Assembly (NCBI GenBank): GCA_030610745.1 | Contig: JAUWRC010000104.1 | Location: 1-5,560 of the forward strand | Direction of reading: 5' to 3' | DNA from: Clostridia bacterium | Lineage (GTDB): Bacteria; Aerophobota; Aerophobia; Aerophobales; AE-B3A | Length of the DNA: 5,560 nt | Shown: piece after piece, positions 1 to 5,560 of the stretch | Numbering within the stretch: position 1 is the stretch's first letter | Layout of the letters: each line of letters begins with the position of its first letter | Notes under the pieces: model-generated | Databases searched by the model: none | The model's input: the letters and a program-made list of their open reading frames with translations, nothing else | Told to the model about the DNA's origin: nothing | Made by a program: the position numbers and the translations under genes

Positions 1-329
1 TCTTTAGGATAATTCTCAAGCATTACTGAAAGAGGATCCAATCCTTCAGTTCCGTATTCTCCGCAGCCGGCCTTCCATACTTTCTTTACGGCCTGTAAAT
101 ACCCCATATGGAGTTTACCTATAGGCATGGAGTGGTTTGTATACCAGAGAGTATAGCAGTGAAAATCTGAAAGTCCAGTTCGGGTAGGGGGATCATAGTC
201 CCCTTCTACATTCTTAACCAGGCGGTCTGGATTCTCTATTCCGATTACACCTCTGGCAGCTTCAAAAAAAGCCTCTAACTCATTTCTATAAAGGCCTCTG
301 TGCCCTTTCTTTCTTGAATTCTTGACCCT
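1..329 (-). pseudogene. 3' part of a glycoside hydrolase family 2 gene, 5'-truncated and running off the left edge
   Basis: The minus strand is open from 356 down to base 1. From about 329 onward it reads like the second half of a GH2 catalytic TIM barrel. Recognisable blocks are NSRKKGHRGLYRNE, AFFEAARGVIGIENPDRLV, a YTLWYTNHSMPIGKLHMGYL stretch, and CGEYGTEGLDP. The Glu of CGEYG (codon at 57-59) sits where the GH2 nucleophile lies in related proteins; that assignment comes from family knowledge. What is missing is the N-terminal sugar-binding and Ig-like domains and the barrel half carrying the acid/base Glu. An in-frame TAG lies at 357-359, no ATG, GTG or TTG follows it before the Met of HSMPIG, and the sequence upstream is palindromic control DNA, so a normal product cannot be made. 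The break coincides with the outer edge of the 332-362 palindrome. I infer a deletion or rearrangement remnant. A frameshift with the rest elsewhere or a misassembly is also possible. The gene continues beyond the window, so the state of its 3' end is unknown. Confidence 0.72.
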
Positions 330-337
330 AATAATAG

Positions 338-356
338 TATATCGTTTTACGATATA
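338..356 (-). promoter_or_regulatory. Palindromic operator copy 1 (left), within a longer perfect inverted repeat 332-362
   Basis: On the minus strand the site reads TATATCGTAAAACGATATA. It is the core of a perfect inverted repeat with 14-bp arms at 332-345 and 349-362 and a 3-nt spacer. It starts immediately after the putative -10 box of the leftward promoter, so a bound repressor would cover the transcription start. It matches the site at 440-458 at 16 of 19 positions when both are read in the direction of their promoters. The symmetry suggests a dimeric helix-turn-helix repressor. The regulator family cannot be assigned from the site. There is no T tract after either arm, so a terminator reading is unlikely. 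Confidence 0.6.
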
Positions 357-385
357 CTATTACAGTTAGTTTTGAAATTTGTCAA
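357..385 (-). promoter_or_regulatory. Putative leftward sigma-A-type promoter
   Basis: On the minus strand a perfect TTGACA (plus 380-385) is followed by a 17-bp spacer and TAATAG (plus 357-362). The -10 box is weak (3 of 6 consensus positions), but the spacing is ideal and operator copy 1 begins at the next base. The promoter points into the truncated GH2 remnant, which has no start codon. It may once have driven a different gene, possibly the regulator, or the intact hydrolase. Its -35 box lies in the centre of the 368-395 palindrome, a second possible point of control. Confidence 0.45.
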
Positions 386-395
386 TTTCAAAACT
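368..395. repeat. Perfect 12-bp-arm inverted repeat over the leftward -35 box
   Basis: The arm AGTTTTGAAATT at 368-379 is exactly inverted as AATTTCAAAACT at 384-395, with the 4-nt spacer TGTC. The repeat differs in sequence from the two paired operators, so it probably binds another protein or forms a hairpin. It overlaps the -35 box of the leftward promoter and lies just upstream of the rightward -35 box (412-417). A protein bound here could repress leftward transcription and perhaps activate rightward transcription. It is followed by CTCTC rather than a T run, so it does not look like an intrinsic terminator. Confidence 0.5.
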
Positions 396-411
396 CTCTC
401 AAACTCGGTAA

Positions 412-439
412 TTGACAATATTAAAATTGGTTGTAATGT
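412..439 (+). promoter_or_regulatory. Putative rightward promoter of the rhamnosidase operon
   Basis: A perfect TTGACA at 412-417 is followed by a 16-bp spacer and TAATGT at 434-439. The -10 box is weak (3 of 6 consensus positions). An alternative, TAATAT at 439-444, matches better but leaves a 21-bp spacer. The element is the mirror counterpart of the leftward promoter: the same -35 box, a similar TAAT-type -10 box, and an operator copy beginning at the next base. It is the only promoter-like sequence I see upstream of the four rightward genes, giving a leader of roughly 100 nt before 554. Confidence 0.5.
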
Positions 440-458
440 AATATCATAAAATGATATA
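440..458 (+). promoter_or_regulatory. Palindromic operator copy 2 (right)
   Basis: The site reads AATATCATAAAATGATATA. It has perfect 7-bp arms (ATATCAT at 441-447, ATGATAT at 451-457) around AAA. It abuts the rightward -10 box, so binding would block the rightward transcription start. It differs from operator copy 1 at three positions, two of which (G to A and C to T) are symmetric and so keep the palindrome. That kind of compensated change is expected of a functional dimer-binding site. The centres of the two sites (347 and 449) are 102 bp apart, close to a whole number of helical turns. Confidence 0.6.
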
Positions 459-499
459 CCAATGTTGAGTCTAATAAAATAAGAAGGAAAGGAGACAAA

Positions 500-535
500 A
501 TGAGTCCTTCAGAGTCTTGTGAAAGGCGTGACTAA
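500..535 (+). CDS. Possible 11-codon leader peptide or gene remnant
   Basis: An ATG at 500 is preceded by AAGGAAAGGAG with a 5-nt gap, one of the better ribosome binding sites in the window. It opens an 11-codon frame (MSPSESCERRD) that stops at 533-535, 18 bases before the first operon gene. The Shine-Dalgarno sequence is strong enough that ribosomes should initiate here. Translation might serve coupling or attenuation, but the peptide has no obvious run of regulatory codons and no paired terminator is visible. It could equally be the 5' scar of a deleted gene. No similarity to a known leader is recognised. Confidence 0.25.
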   Translation: MSPSESCERRD

Positions 536-553
536 AAAAGAAAGGGGGTAGAA

Positions 554-1513
554 ATGAAGTTAGGGGTTTTTACCGTTCTATTTCAGGATAAAAGTTTCGA
601 GGAGGCTCTGGATATAGCGGCCGAGCTGGGAATTGAGGCAGTTGAGGTTGGTACAGGAGGCTATCCTGGAGATGCTCATTGCAAGCCCAGTGTACTTTTA
701 GAGGATAAGAAGGCCCTTGAAGGATTTAAAAACGCCGTTAAAAAAAGGAATCTTGTCATAAGTGGTTTAAGCTGTCATGGAAATCCTCTCCATCCTGAAT
801 CTAGGGTAGCAGATGCTCACCATGAAGCATTTAGAAAAACGGTGCTTTTAGCAGAAAAATTAGGAGTGGAGAAGGTAATTACCTTCTCCGGGTGTCCGGG
901 AGGATCGGATGCTGACAGAACCCCAAATTGGATAACCTGTCCCTGGCCAGGCTTCACTGAAATCCTTAAATGGCAGTGGGAAGAGAAGATCATCCCTTAC
1001 TGGAAGAAGCAGGCAGATTTTGCTCGTGAGCATGGAGTGAAGATTTGTCTTGAGATGCACCCCGGGTTTTCTGTGTATAACCCTGAGAGTCTGCTTCGTT
1101 TACGGGAAGCAGCAGGTGATAATATTGGGGCAAATTTTGATCCCAGCCATCTTTTCTGGCAGGGAATAGACCCTCTAGCTGCTACTTATAAACTGAAAGA
1201 TGCTATCTACTATGTTCATATCAAAGATACCAGGATAAACCAGCTAAATTCCACCATAAATGGAGTTCTTGATACCAAGCCTTACTCCGAAGAAGCAAAA
1301 AGATCCTGGCTTTTCCGCACTGTGGGATATGGACATAGTTATGATTTCTGGAAGGATTTTCTATCCACACTCCGTCTTGTGGGCTATGACTATGTTTTAA
1401 GCATTGAGCATGAGGATTCCCTTATGTCTTCCCGGGAGGGACTGGAAAAAGCTGTATCCTTTCTTAAGGAGGTCATGCTCAAAGAAAAACCCGGAGGGAT
1501 ATGGTGGGCTTAA
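554..1513 (+). CDS. Sugar phosphate isomerase/epimerase, xylose-isomerase-like TIM barrel (319 aa)
   Basis: This is a cytoplasmic protein of the AP endonuclease 2 / xylose-isomerase-like TIM-barrel superfamily (PF01261 type), whose members isomerise, epimerise or dehydrate sugars and inositols with a divalent metal. The likely metal ligands are visible at the barrel strand ends: E167 (CLEMHPG), D196 (NFDPSHLFWQG), H222 (YVHIKD) and E285 (LSIEHED). The start of strand 1 (MKLGVF) and the AVEVGTGG strand are typical. A Trp-rich stretch at about 126-150 and an insertion at about 228-258 probably form the lid over the active site. The C-terminus ends in IWWA. The Shine-Dalgarno sequence is AAAGGGGG at 541-548, five bases before ATG. 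It is the first full gene of the operon, with 18 bp to the rhamnosidase. The substrate cannot be read from the sequence. An epimerase or isomerase acting on rhamnose or a keto-sugar is a reasonable guess from context. Confidence 0.88.
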   Translation: MKLGVFTVLFQDKSFEEALDIAAELGIEAVEVGTGGYPGDAHCKPSVLLEDKKALEGFKNAVKKRNLVISGLSCHGNPLHPESRVADAHHEAFRKTVLLAEKLGVEKVITFSGCPGGSDADRTPNWITCPWPGFTEILKWQWEEKIIPYWKKQADFAREHGVKICLEMHPGFSVYNPESLLRLREAAGDNIGANFDPSHLFWQGIDPLAATYKLKDAIYYVHIKDTRINQLNSTINGVLDTKPYSEEAKRSWLFRTVGYGHSYDFWKDFLSTLRLVGYDYVLSIEHEDSLMSSREGLEKAVSFLKEVMLKEKPGGIWWA

Positions 1514-1531
1514 GATAATAAGGAGGATGGA

Positions 1532-4168
1532 ATGAGCTTTCAAGAGAAAAGAGAGGCTATAGGAGTAAAGGCACCCACAAACTTACTTTGTGAGTATGTG
1601 TCGAATCCATTGGGCATTGATGTGGCTCAGCCCAGGTTTTCCTGGATGCTTGATCATTGCCAACGCAGCCAGCTTCAATCAGCCTACCAGGTGCTTGTTA
1701 CCAGTAAACAGGAAAATTTAGATGCCCATAATGGTGATAAATGGGATAGTGGCAAGGTGGTCTCAGCACAGTCGATAAATATTCTTTATAGGGGTAGTTC
1801 TTTAGAAAGTGGAAAAACCTATTACTGGAAGGTCCGCCTCTGGGATAAAGATGGTAAAGTAAGCTCCTGGAGTAAAATAGCTACCTTTGAAATGGGTCTT
1901 TTAAAATCCGAAGATTGGGGGGGAAAATGGATTGGGGGAGAGGGTCTCCTTCGCAAAGAGTTTACTATTAATAAGGATATGGCACAGGCACGAGTTTATA
2001 TATCTGGCTTAGGGTATTATGAACTATACATCAACGGCGATAAAGTTGGCCATTTTGTCCTTGATCCGGGCTGGACCGACTATAAAAAACGAATATTATA
2101 TTCTACCTATGAGGTCACTAAACATCTAAAGAAAGGTAGGAATGCAGTAGGAATTATCCTTGGCCAGGGACGGTATGTTAAAACATATGGATATGGTTCA
2201 CCAAAAGCATTGCTTCAGCTAAATATAGAATTTACCGATGGTACTAGTGGAAGTATCATTACTGATAATACCTGGAAAACTACCTCGGGTCCAATCCTTT
2301 CCAACGACATCTATAATGGAGAGAGATATGATGCCAGACTTGAAAGATGGGGTTGGGATACTCCTCTCTATGATGATTCTGATTGGGATATAGCGAAGGT
2401 AGCGGATACTCCTGGAGGAAAACTAGTCTCACAGGCAAGCTTTCCTTCAATCAAAGTAACGAAAGTAATTCAACCCTTAAAAATTACCAGTCCCAGGCCC
2501 GGTATCTATATTTATGACTTTGGACAAAATTTCACTGGCTGGGTAAGACTTTGTGTGAGTGGGCCAAAAGGAACAAAGGTAAGTCTTAGATATGCTGAAT
2601 TATTACATGAGAATGGGATGATTAACCCAGCGCCCAATCGTGGGGCAAAGGCAACCGATACTTATATCTTGAAAGGAGAAGGAAAGGAAACTTATGAGCC
2701 GCGCTTTACCTACCATGGTTTCCGCTATGTTGAGGTAGGTGGCTTTCCCGGTACGCCAGTGCTGGAAAGTATAGAAGGGCGTGTTGTACACTCAGCAGTA
2801 GAGTCGGTGGGAGGTTTTATCTCTTCTAACTCCTTAATTAACTCTATTCACAAGAACGTTCTCTGGGGCCAATTGAGCAATTTAATGAGCGTTCCTACTG
2901 ACTGCCCGCAGCGCGATGAGCGAATGGGATGGATGGGCGATGCCCAGCTCTCGGCAGAAGAGGCAATCTATAACTTTGATATGGCCAGCTTTTACACAAA
3001 ATGGGTTGAGGATATAAAAGATTCACAGGCCGAAGATGGCAGTGTGCCCGATGTTGTGCCGCCTTATTGGAGCAATTATCCTGCTGACCCTGCCTGGGGT
3101 ACTGCCTGCCTGGTTATTCCCTGGTATCTCTATCAATACTATGGAGATAAACGCATCCTGGAGGAGAATTATTCTCTAATGAAAAAATGGGTTGACTTTT
3201 TAAGCACTAAGGCTGAGAATCACATTCTTTCTTACTTTAAATATGGAGATTGGTGTCCTCCAGCCCATGTCAAGCCAGTAGATACCCCGGGAGAGCTTAC
3301 CTCAAGCTGGTGTTACTATCACGATACCCTCATATTATCTAAAATTGCCGGTATTTTGGGAAAATCTGCCCATGAGGAAAAATACTCTGAGTTATCCAGT
3401 AAAATTAAGGAAGCCTTCAACAAGAAATTCCTTTTAGATGATCACTATGCAACTGGCAGCCAAACCTGTAATGTCCTTCCCCTGTTTTTGGATATGGTTC
3501 CTGAAGATAAGAAGGGGGCAGTACTGAAAAATTTAATAGATGATATCATAGTGGGGCATGGCAATCATCTGAATACGGGTATCATTGGCACAAGATACAT
3601 ATTGGATGTTCTGACGAAATACGGAAAAGTTGATATTGCCTATAAACTTGCCACTCAGAGGACCTACCCTGGTTGGGGATATATGATTCGAGAAGGAGCT
3701 ACCACTATCTGGGAAAGATGGGAATACCTTACTGGCAGCGGTATGAACTCTCATAATCATATAATGTTTGGCAGTGTAGATGCCTGGTTTTATAAGGTAC
3801 TGGCTGGTATCAATGTTGACCCTGCTGGCCCTGGCTTTCGGCGAATTATTATCAAGCCTTATATTGTTGGCGACCTCAAATACGTGAGCGCCTCGATTAA
3901 GACCATCAGAGGTACGGTATCCTCAAGTTGGGTTAGAGACAAGGATTCTCTGGTTTTGAATGTCACTTTACCTGTTAATACTCAGGCAAAGGTAAGTCTT
4001 CCCAGGATGGGATTGGAGAGTGTTATAATCAAGGAAAGTGGAAAGATAATTTGGAAAGATAGCTCATACATTGAAGGTGTATCAGGGATCAGCGAAGGAG
4101 GTGAGGAGGATGAATATGTGATATTTAATATTGGCTCCGGTTCGTATTCCTTTGAAATCAGTGGATAA
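1532..4168 (+). CDS. Cytoplasmic alpha-L-rhamnosidase, glycoside hydrolase family 78
   Basis: This inverting GH78 enzyme hydrolyses terminal alpha-L-rhamnose from oligosaccharides or glycosides. Domains in order are: an N-terminal Ig/fibronectin-like domain at about 13-122 (NPLGIDVAQPRFSW through YYWKVRLWDKDG), a rhamnosidase N-terminal beta-sandwich at about 140-300 (LYINGDKVG, LDPGWTDYKKR), a concanavalin-like domain at about 308-420 (YDFGQNFTGWV), the (alpha/alpha)6 six-hairpin catalytic domain at about 425-765, and a C-terminal beta domain. The signature DCPQRDERMGWMGDAQ carries D457, E463 and D470; E463 aligns with the family's general acid. TTIWERW carries E728, the likely general base. 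MFGSVDAWFYK follows, as usual. The 878-residue length is typical and the gene looks intact. No signal peptide or membrane segment is present, so the substrate must be imported. AAGGAGG at 1520-1526 fixes the ATG at 1532; the ATG at 1527 stops after two codons. The aglycone preference is unknown. Confidence 0.95.
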   Translation: MSFQEKREAIGVKAPTNLLCEYVSNPLGIDVAQPRFSWMLDHCQRSQLQSAYQVLVTSKQENLDAHNGDKWDSGKVVSAQSINILYRGSSLESGKTYYWKVRLWDKDGKVSSWSKIATFEMGLLKSEDWGGKWIGGEGLLRKEFTINKDMAQARVYISGLGYYELYINGDKVGHFVLDPGWTDYKKRILYSTYEVTKHLKKGRNAVGIILGQGRYVKTYGYGSPKALLQLNIEFTDGTSGSIITDNTWKTTSGPILSNDIYNGERYDARLERWGWDTPLYDDSDWDIAKVADTPGGKLVSQASFPSIKVTKVIQPLKITSPRPGIYIYDFGQNFTGWVRLCVSGPKGTKVSLRYAELLHENGMINPAPNRGAKATDTYILKGEGKETYEPRFTYHGFRYVEVGGFPGTPVLESIEGRVVHSAVESVGGFISSNSLINSIHKNVLWGQLSNLMSVPTDCPQRDERMGWMGDAQLSAEEAIYNFDMASFYTKWVEDIKDSQAEDGSVPDVVPPYWSNYPADPAWGTACLVIPWYLYQYYGDKRILEENYSLMKKWVDFLSTKAENHILSYFKYGDWCPPAHVKPVDTPGELTSSWCYYHDTLILSKIAGILGKSAHEEKYSELSSKIKEAFNKKFLLDDHYATGSQTCNVLPLFLDMVPEDKKGAVLKNLIDDIIVGHGNHLNTGIIGTRYILDVLTKYGKVDIAYKLATQRTYPGWGYMIREGATTIWERWEYLTGSGMNSHNHIMFGSVDAWFYKVLAGINVDPAGPGFRRIIIKPYIVGDLKYVSASIKTIRGTVSSSWVRDKDSLVLNVTLPVNTQAKVSLPRMGLESVIIKESGKIIWKDSSYIEGVSGISEGGEEDEYVIFNIGSGSYSFEISG

Positions 4169-4226
4169 AGGATTTTTCTTTCGTAATGACAGGAAGGAAC
4201 GTATTTCACCCAAAAGGAGATAGAAA

Positions 4227-5000
4227 ATGAAGTTAGCTATTGCATCATGGAGTCTTCATCGACAAATACCTACCAGGATTCCTCTAATCCAATTTCCTGG
4301 TATTTGCCAGGAGGAATTTGGGGTAGAGGCAGTGGAACTAAATTCACCATTTTTTGAATCAACCAAACCAGCTTATCTTTCTCGATTAAGAGAAAGCATC
4401 TCTAAAAGAGGGATGAAAGTAGTCAACATTGCTGTGGACCTGGGCAATATTGCCCATCCTGACCATGCCCGGCGAAATAAGGACATTGAAGCATTGAAGG
4501 AGTGGTTTACCATAGGAAAGTTAGTAGACTCACCCTCTATCAGGGTAAATGCTGGATGGGAAGAGTCTGTAGATGAGGCTATGATGAAAAGAGTTATAGA
4601 AAGCTATAAAGAGCTGATAAAGGAAGCAGAGAGAATGGGAATGAACTTGCTTATAGAAAACCACGGGGGTCCTTCGGCAGATCCAGATAATATTGTTCGC
4701 ATTGTAAAAGCTGTAGGGTCAAATAATTTCGGCACTTGCCCTGATTTTGGCAATTTCGCTCCCCAGATAAGATATGAAGCATTGGCAAAAATCTCTCCAT
4801 ATGCCCTTTTAGCTCATGCTAAGACCTATAAATTTGATGAAAGCGGCGAGGAGATGACCATTGACATTAAAAAATGTGTAGACATCTTAAAGGAAGCAAA
4901 ATTTGATGGGTATTTATCTATAGAATACGAGGGTGAGGATGATGAGTACGAAGGAGTGAAAAAGACAATAGCTTTACTTAAAAAATCAGGCTGTTTTTAA
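4227..5000 (+). CDS. Second sugar phosphate isomerase/epimerase, xylose-isomerase-like TIM barrel (257 aa)
   Basis: This is a compact member of the same TIM-barrel superfamily as the gene at 554, but clearly divergent from it. Likely metal ligands are E144 (LLIENHGG), D173 (CPDFGNF), H197 (LAHAKTY) and E233 (SIEYEG). Ligands one and two are 29 residues apart in both proteins, but the segment between H197 and E233 is 36 residues here versus 63 there, so the lid loop is shorter and the substrate probably differs. The strand motif VEAVELNSPFF near residue 33 is typical. AAGGAG at 4214-4219 supports the ATG at 4227. The 58-bp gap after the rhamnosidase holds no visible promoter or terminator, and the next gene follows after 16 bp. 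Genes of this type often sit beside Gfo/Idh oxidoreductases. A specific reaction cannot be assigned. Confidence 0.87.
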   Translation: MKLAIASWSLHRQIPTRIPLIQFPGICQEEFGVEAVELNSPFFESTKPAYLSRLRESISKRGMKVVNIAVDLGNIAHPDHARRNKDIEALKEWFTIGKLVDSPSIRVNAGWEESVDEAMMKRVIESYKELIKEAERMGMNLLIENHGGPSADPDNIVRIVKAVGSNNFGTCPDFGNFAPQIRYEALAKISPYALLAHAKTYKFDESGEEMTIDIKKCVDILKEAKFDGYLSIEYEGEDDEYEGVKKTIALLKKSGCF

Positions 5001-5003
5001 ATT

Positions 5004-5010
5004 AAGGAGG
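5004..5010 (+). promoter_or_regulatory. Ribosome binding site that decides a GTG start
   Basis: AAGGAGG at 5004-5010 lies 6 bases before GTG at 5017. The next Met codon in frame (residue 15) falls after the nucleotide-binding glycine motif, so GTG must be the start of the oxidoreductase gene. Confidence 0.85.
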
Positions 5011-5016
5011 CAATAA

Positions 5017-5560
5017 GTGATCAAAGTAGGAATAATCGGAGCAGGAGGAATTGCCCAGATGGCACATATTCCAAATTATCAAAAAATGAAAGAAGTAGAA
5101 GTAGTGGCTATTTGTGATTCAAATGAAAAAAAAGTACGGACAGTGGCAAAAAAATTTGGTATCAAAACCTATTTTACCGATTACAAAAATTTATTAGAGT
5201 TAAAGGAAATTGAGGCAGTGAGTATTTGTACCTCCAATTGTTTTCATCAAGAGCAAGTAATTACTTCTCTTAAAAGAGGGAAACATGTACTTTGCGAGAA
5301 ACCCCTTTGTTTAAATGCTAAAGGGGTAGAGGAGATATTCAAAGAAGTAGAAAGAAGCAAGGATAAAATTTGCATGGTTGCCTATATGCAGAGGTTTATG
5401 AATGTCTCGCAAGTATTGAAAGAGTTTATTGATAATGATGAACTGGGAGAGATTTATTATGCCAAGGTATCTTATTTAAGAAGGAGAGGAATACCCGCGC
5501 CCGGTTCCTGGTTTACCTCAAAGAAAATGAGTGGAGGGGGACCTCTCATTGATCTTGGGG
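5017..5560 (+). CDS. Gfo/Idh/MocA family NAD(P)-dependent oxidoreductase, N-terminal 181 residues (cut by window edge)
   Basis: I translated this from the GTG at 5017; the frame is open to the right edge. The N-terminal Rossmann fold begins VGIIGAGGIAQ with the glycine motif at residues 8-13. The second strand ends in VVAICDSN; the acidic D34 suggests NAD(H) rather than NADP(H), by family analogy. HVLCEKPL at 90-97 carries the conserved E94-K95-P96 with the catalytic-site Lys. The C-terminal sheet domain starts near residue 125 (MQRFMNVSQVLKEF), followed by LGEIYYAK, GSWFTSKKMSGGGPLIDLG, which normally leads into the GxHxxD catalytic stretch, here lost beyond the edge. Family members are usually 330-400 residues long, so about half is present. 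They oxidise or reduce hydroxyls of sugars, inositols or glycosides. It lies 16 bp after the second TIM-barrel gene, a common pairing. The exact substrate is unknown. Confidence 0.93.
   Translation, partial: MIKVGIIGAGGIAQMAHIPNYQKMKEVEVVAICDSNEKKVRTVAKKFGIKTYFTDYKNLLELKEIEAVSICTSNCFHQEQVITSLKRGKHVLCEKPLCLNAKGVEEIFKEVERSKDKICMVAYMQRFMNVSQVLKEFIDNDELGEIYYAKVSYLRRRGIPAPGSWFTSKKMSGGGPLIDLG

Noticed and set aside
332..362. Stem-loop that could be an intrinsic terminator
   Set aside because: The stem is AT-rich and has no T tract after either arm. Its core is repeated beside the other promoter, which fits an operator better.
332..395. Palindromes as terminal inverted repeats of an insertion sequence
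   Set aside because: No transposase frame, target duplication or second matching end is visible in the window.
459..553. Riboswitch or other structured leader RNA
   Set aside because: The purine-rich, AT-rich leader shows no recognisable conserved riboswitch core or strong hairpin by eye.
860..1060. Minus-strand open frame of 66 codons inside the first TIM-barrel gene
   Set aside because: It is antisense to a clearly conserved protein, with no ribosome binding site and no recognisable family.
2603..2791. Minus-strand open frame inside the rhamnosidase gene
   Set aside because: It is a shadow of the GH78 coding sequence with no independent support.
3533..3760. Minus-strand open frame inside the rhamnosidase catalytic domain
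   Set aside because: It lies opposite the conserved TTIWERW and MFGSVDAWFYK region, so the plus-strand reading explains the sequence.
3982..4209. Minus-strand open frame over the end of the rhamnosidase gene and the following gap
   Set aside because: Most of it is antisense to coding sequence, and it has no ribosome binding site or recognisable motif.
4186..4230. Fourteen-codon frame whose TGA overlaps the ATG of the second TIM-barrel gene
   Set aside because: The overlap looks like translational coupling, but the sequence before its ATG has no Shine-Dalgarno match, and the downstream gene has its own good site at 4214-4219.

Overview
The window is a piece of a carbohydrate-catabolism locus from a bacterium with low-to-moderate GC, strong AAGGAGG-type ribosome binding sites and one GTG start. 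The sequence does not identify the species. The gene content and AT-rich control region would suit an anaerobic or thermophilic fermenter (Firmicutes-like or a related candidate phylum), but that is only an impression.

Layout. Positions 1 to about 330 hold, on the minus strand, the 3' part of a glycoside hydrolase family 2 gene. It runs off the left edge and has lost its 5' half: no start codon exists before an in-frame stop at 357-359. Positions about 330-553 are a compact control region. It contains two divergent promoter-like elements, each with a perfect TTGACA box. Each is followed directly after its putative -10 box by a copy of the same 19-bp palindromic operator (16 of 19 bases identical when each is read in the direction of its own promoter). 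A separate perfect palindrome with 12-bp arms covers the leftward -35 box. An 11-codon mini-ORF with a good Shine-Dalgarno sequence lies in the presumed leader of the rightward operon.

From 554 to the right edge there are four tightly spaced genes on the plus strand, almost certainly one operon. They encode a xylose-isomerase-like TIM-barrel sugar isomerase/epimerase (319 aa), a cytoplasmic GH78 alpha-L-rhamnosidase (878 aa), a second, divergent TIM-barrel isomerase/epimerase (257 aa), and the N-terminal 181 residues of a Gfo/Idh/MocA NAD(P)-dependent oxidoreductase cut by the window edge. Gaps are 18, 58 and 16 bp, and no terminator is visible between the genes.

How they may work together. 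The rhamnosidase has no signal peptide, so it should act inside the cell on imported rhamnosylated oligosaccharides or glycosides. The Gfo/Idh protein plus two TIM-barrel proteins could process the released sugar or the remaining glycoside by oxidation, epimerisation or oxidation-assisted elimination, as in known keto-glycoside pathways. That last step is a hypothesis. No transporter, intact regulator or classical rhamnose isomerase/kinase/aldolase gene is visible in the window.
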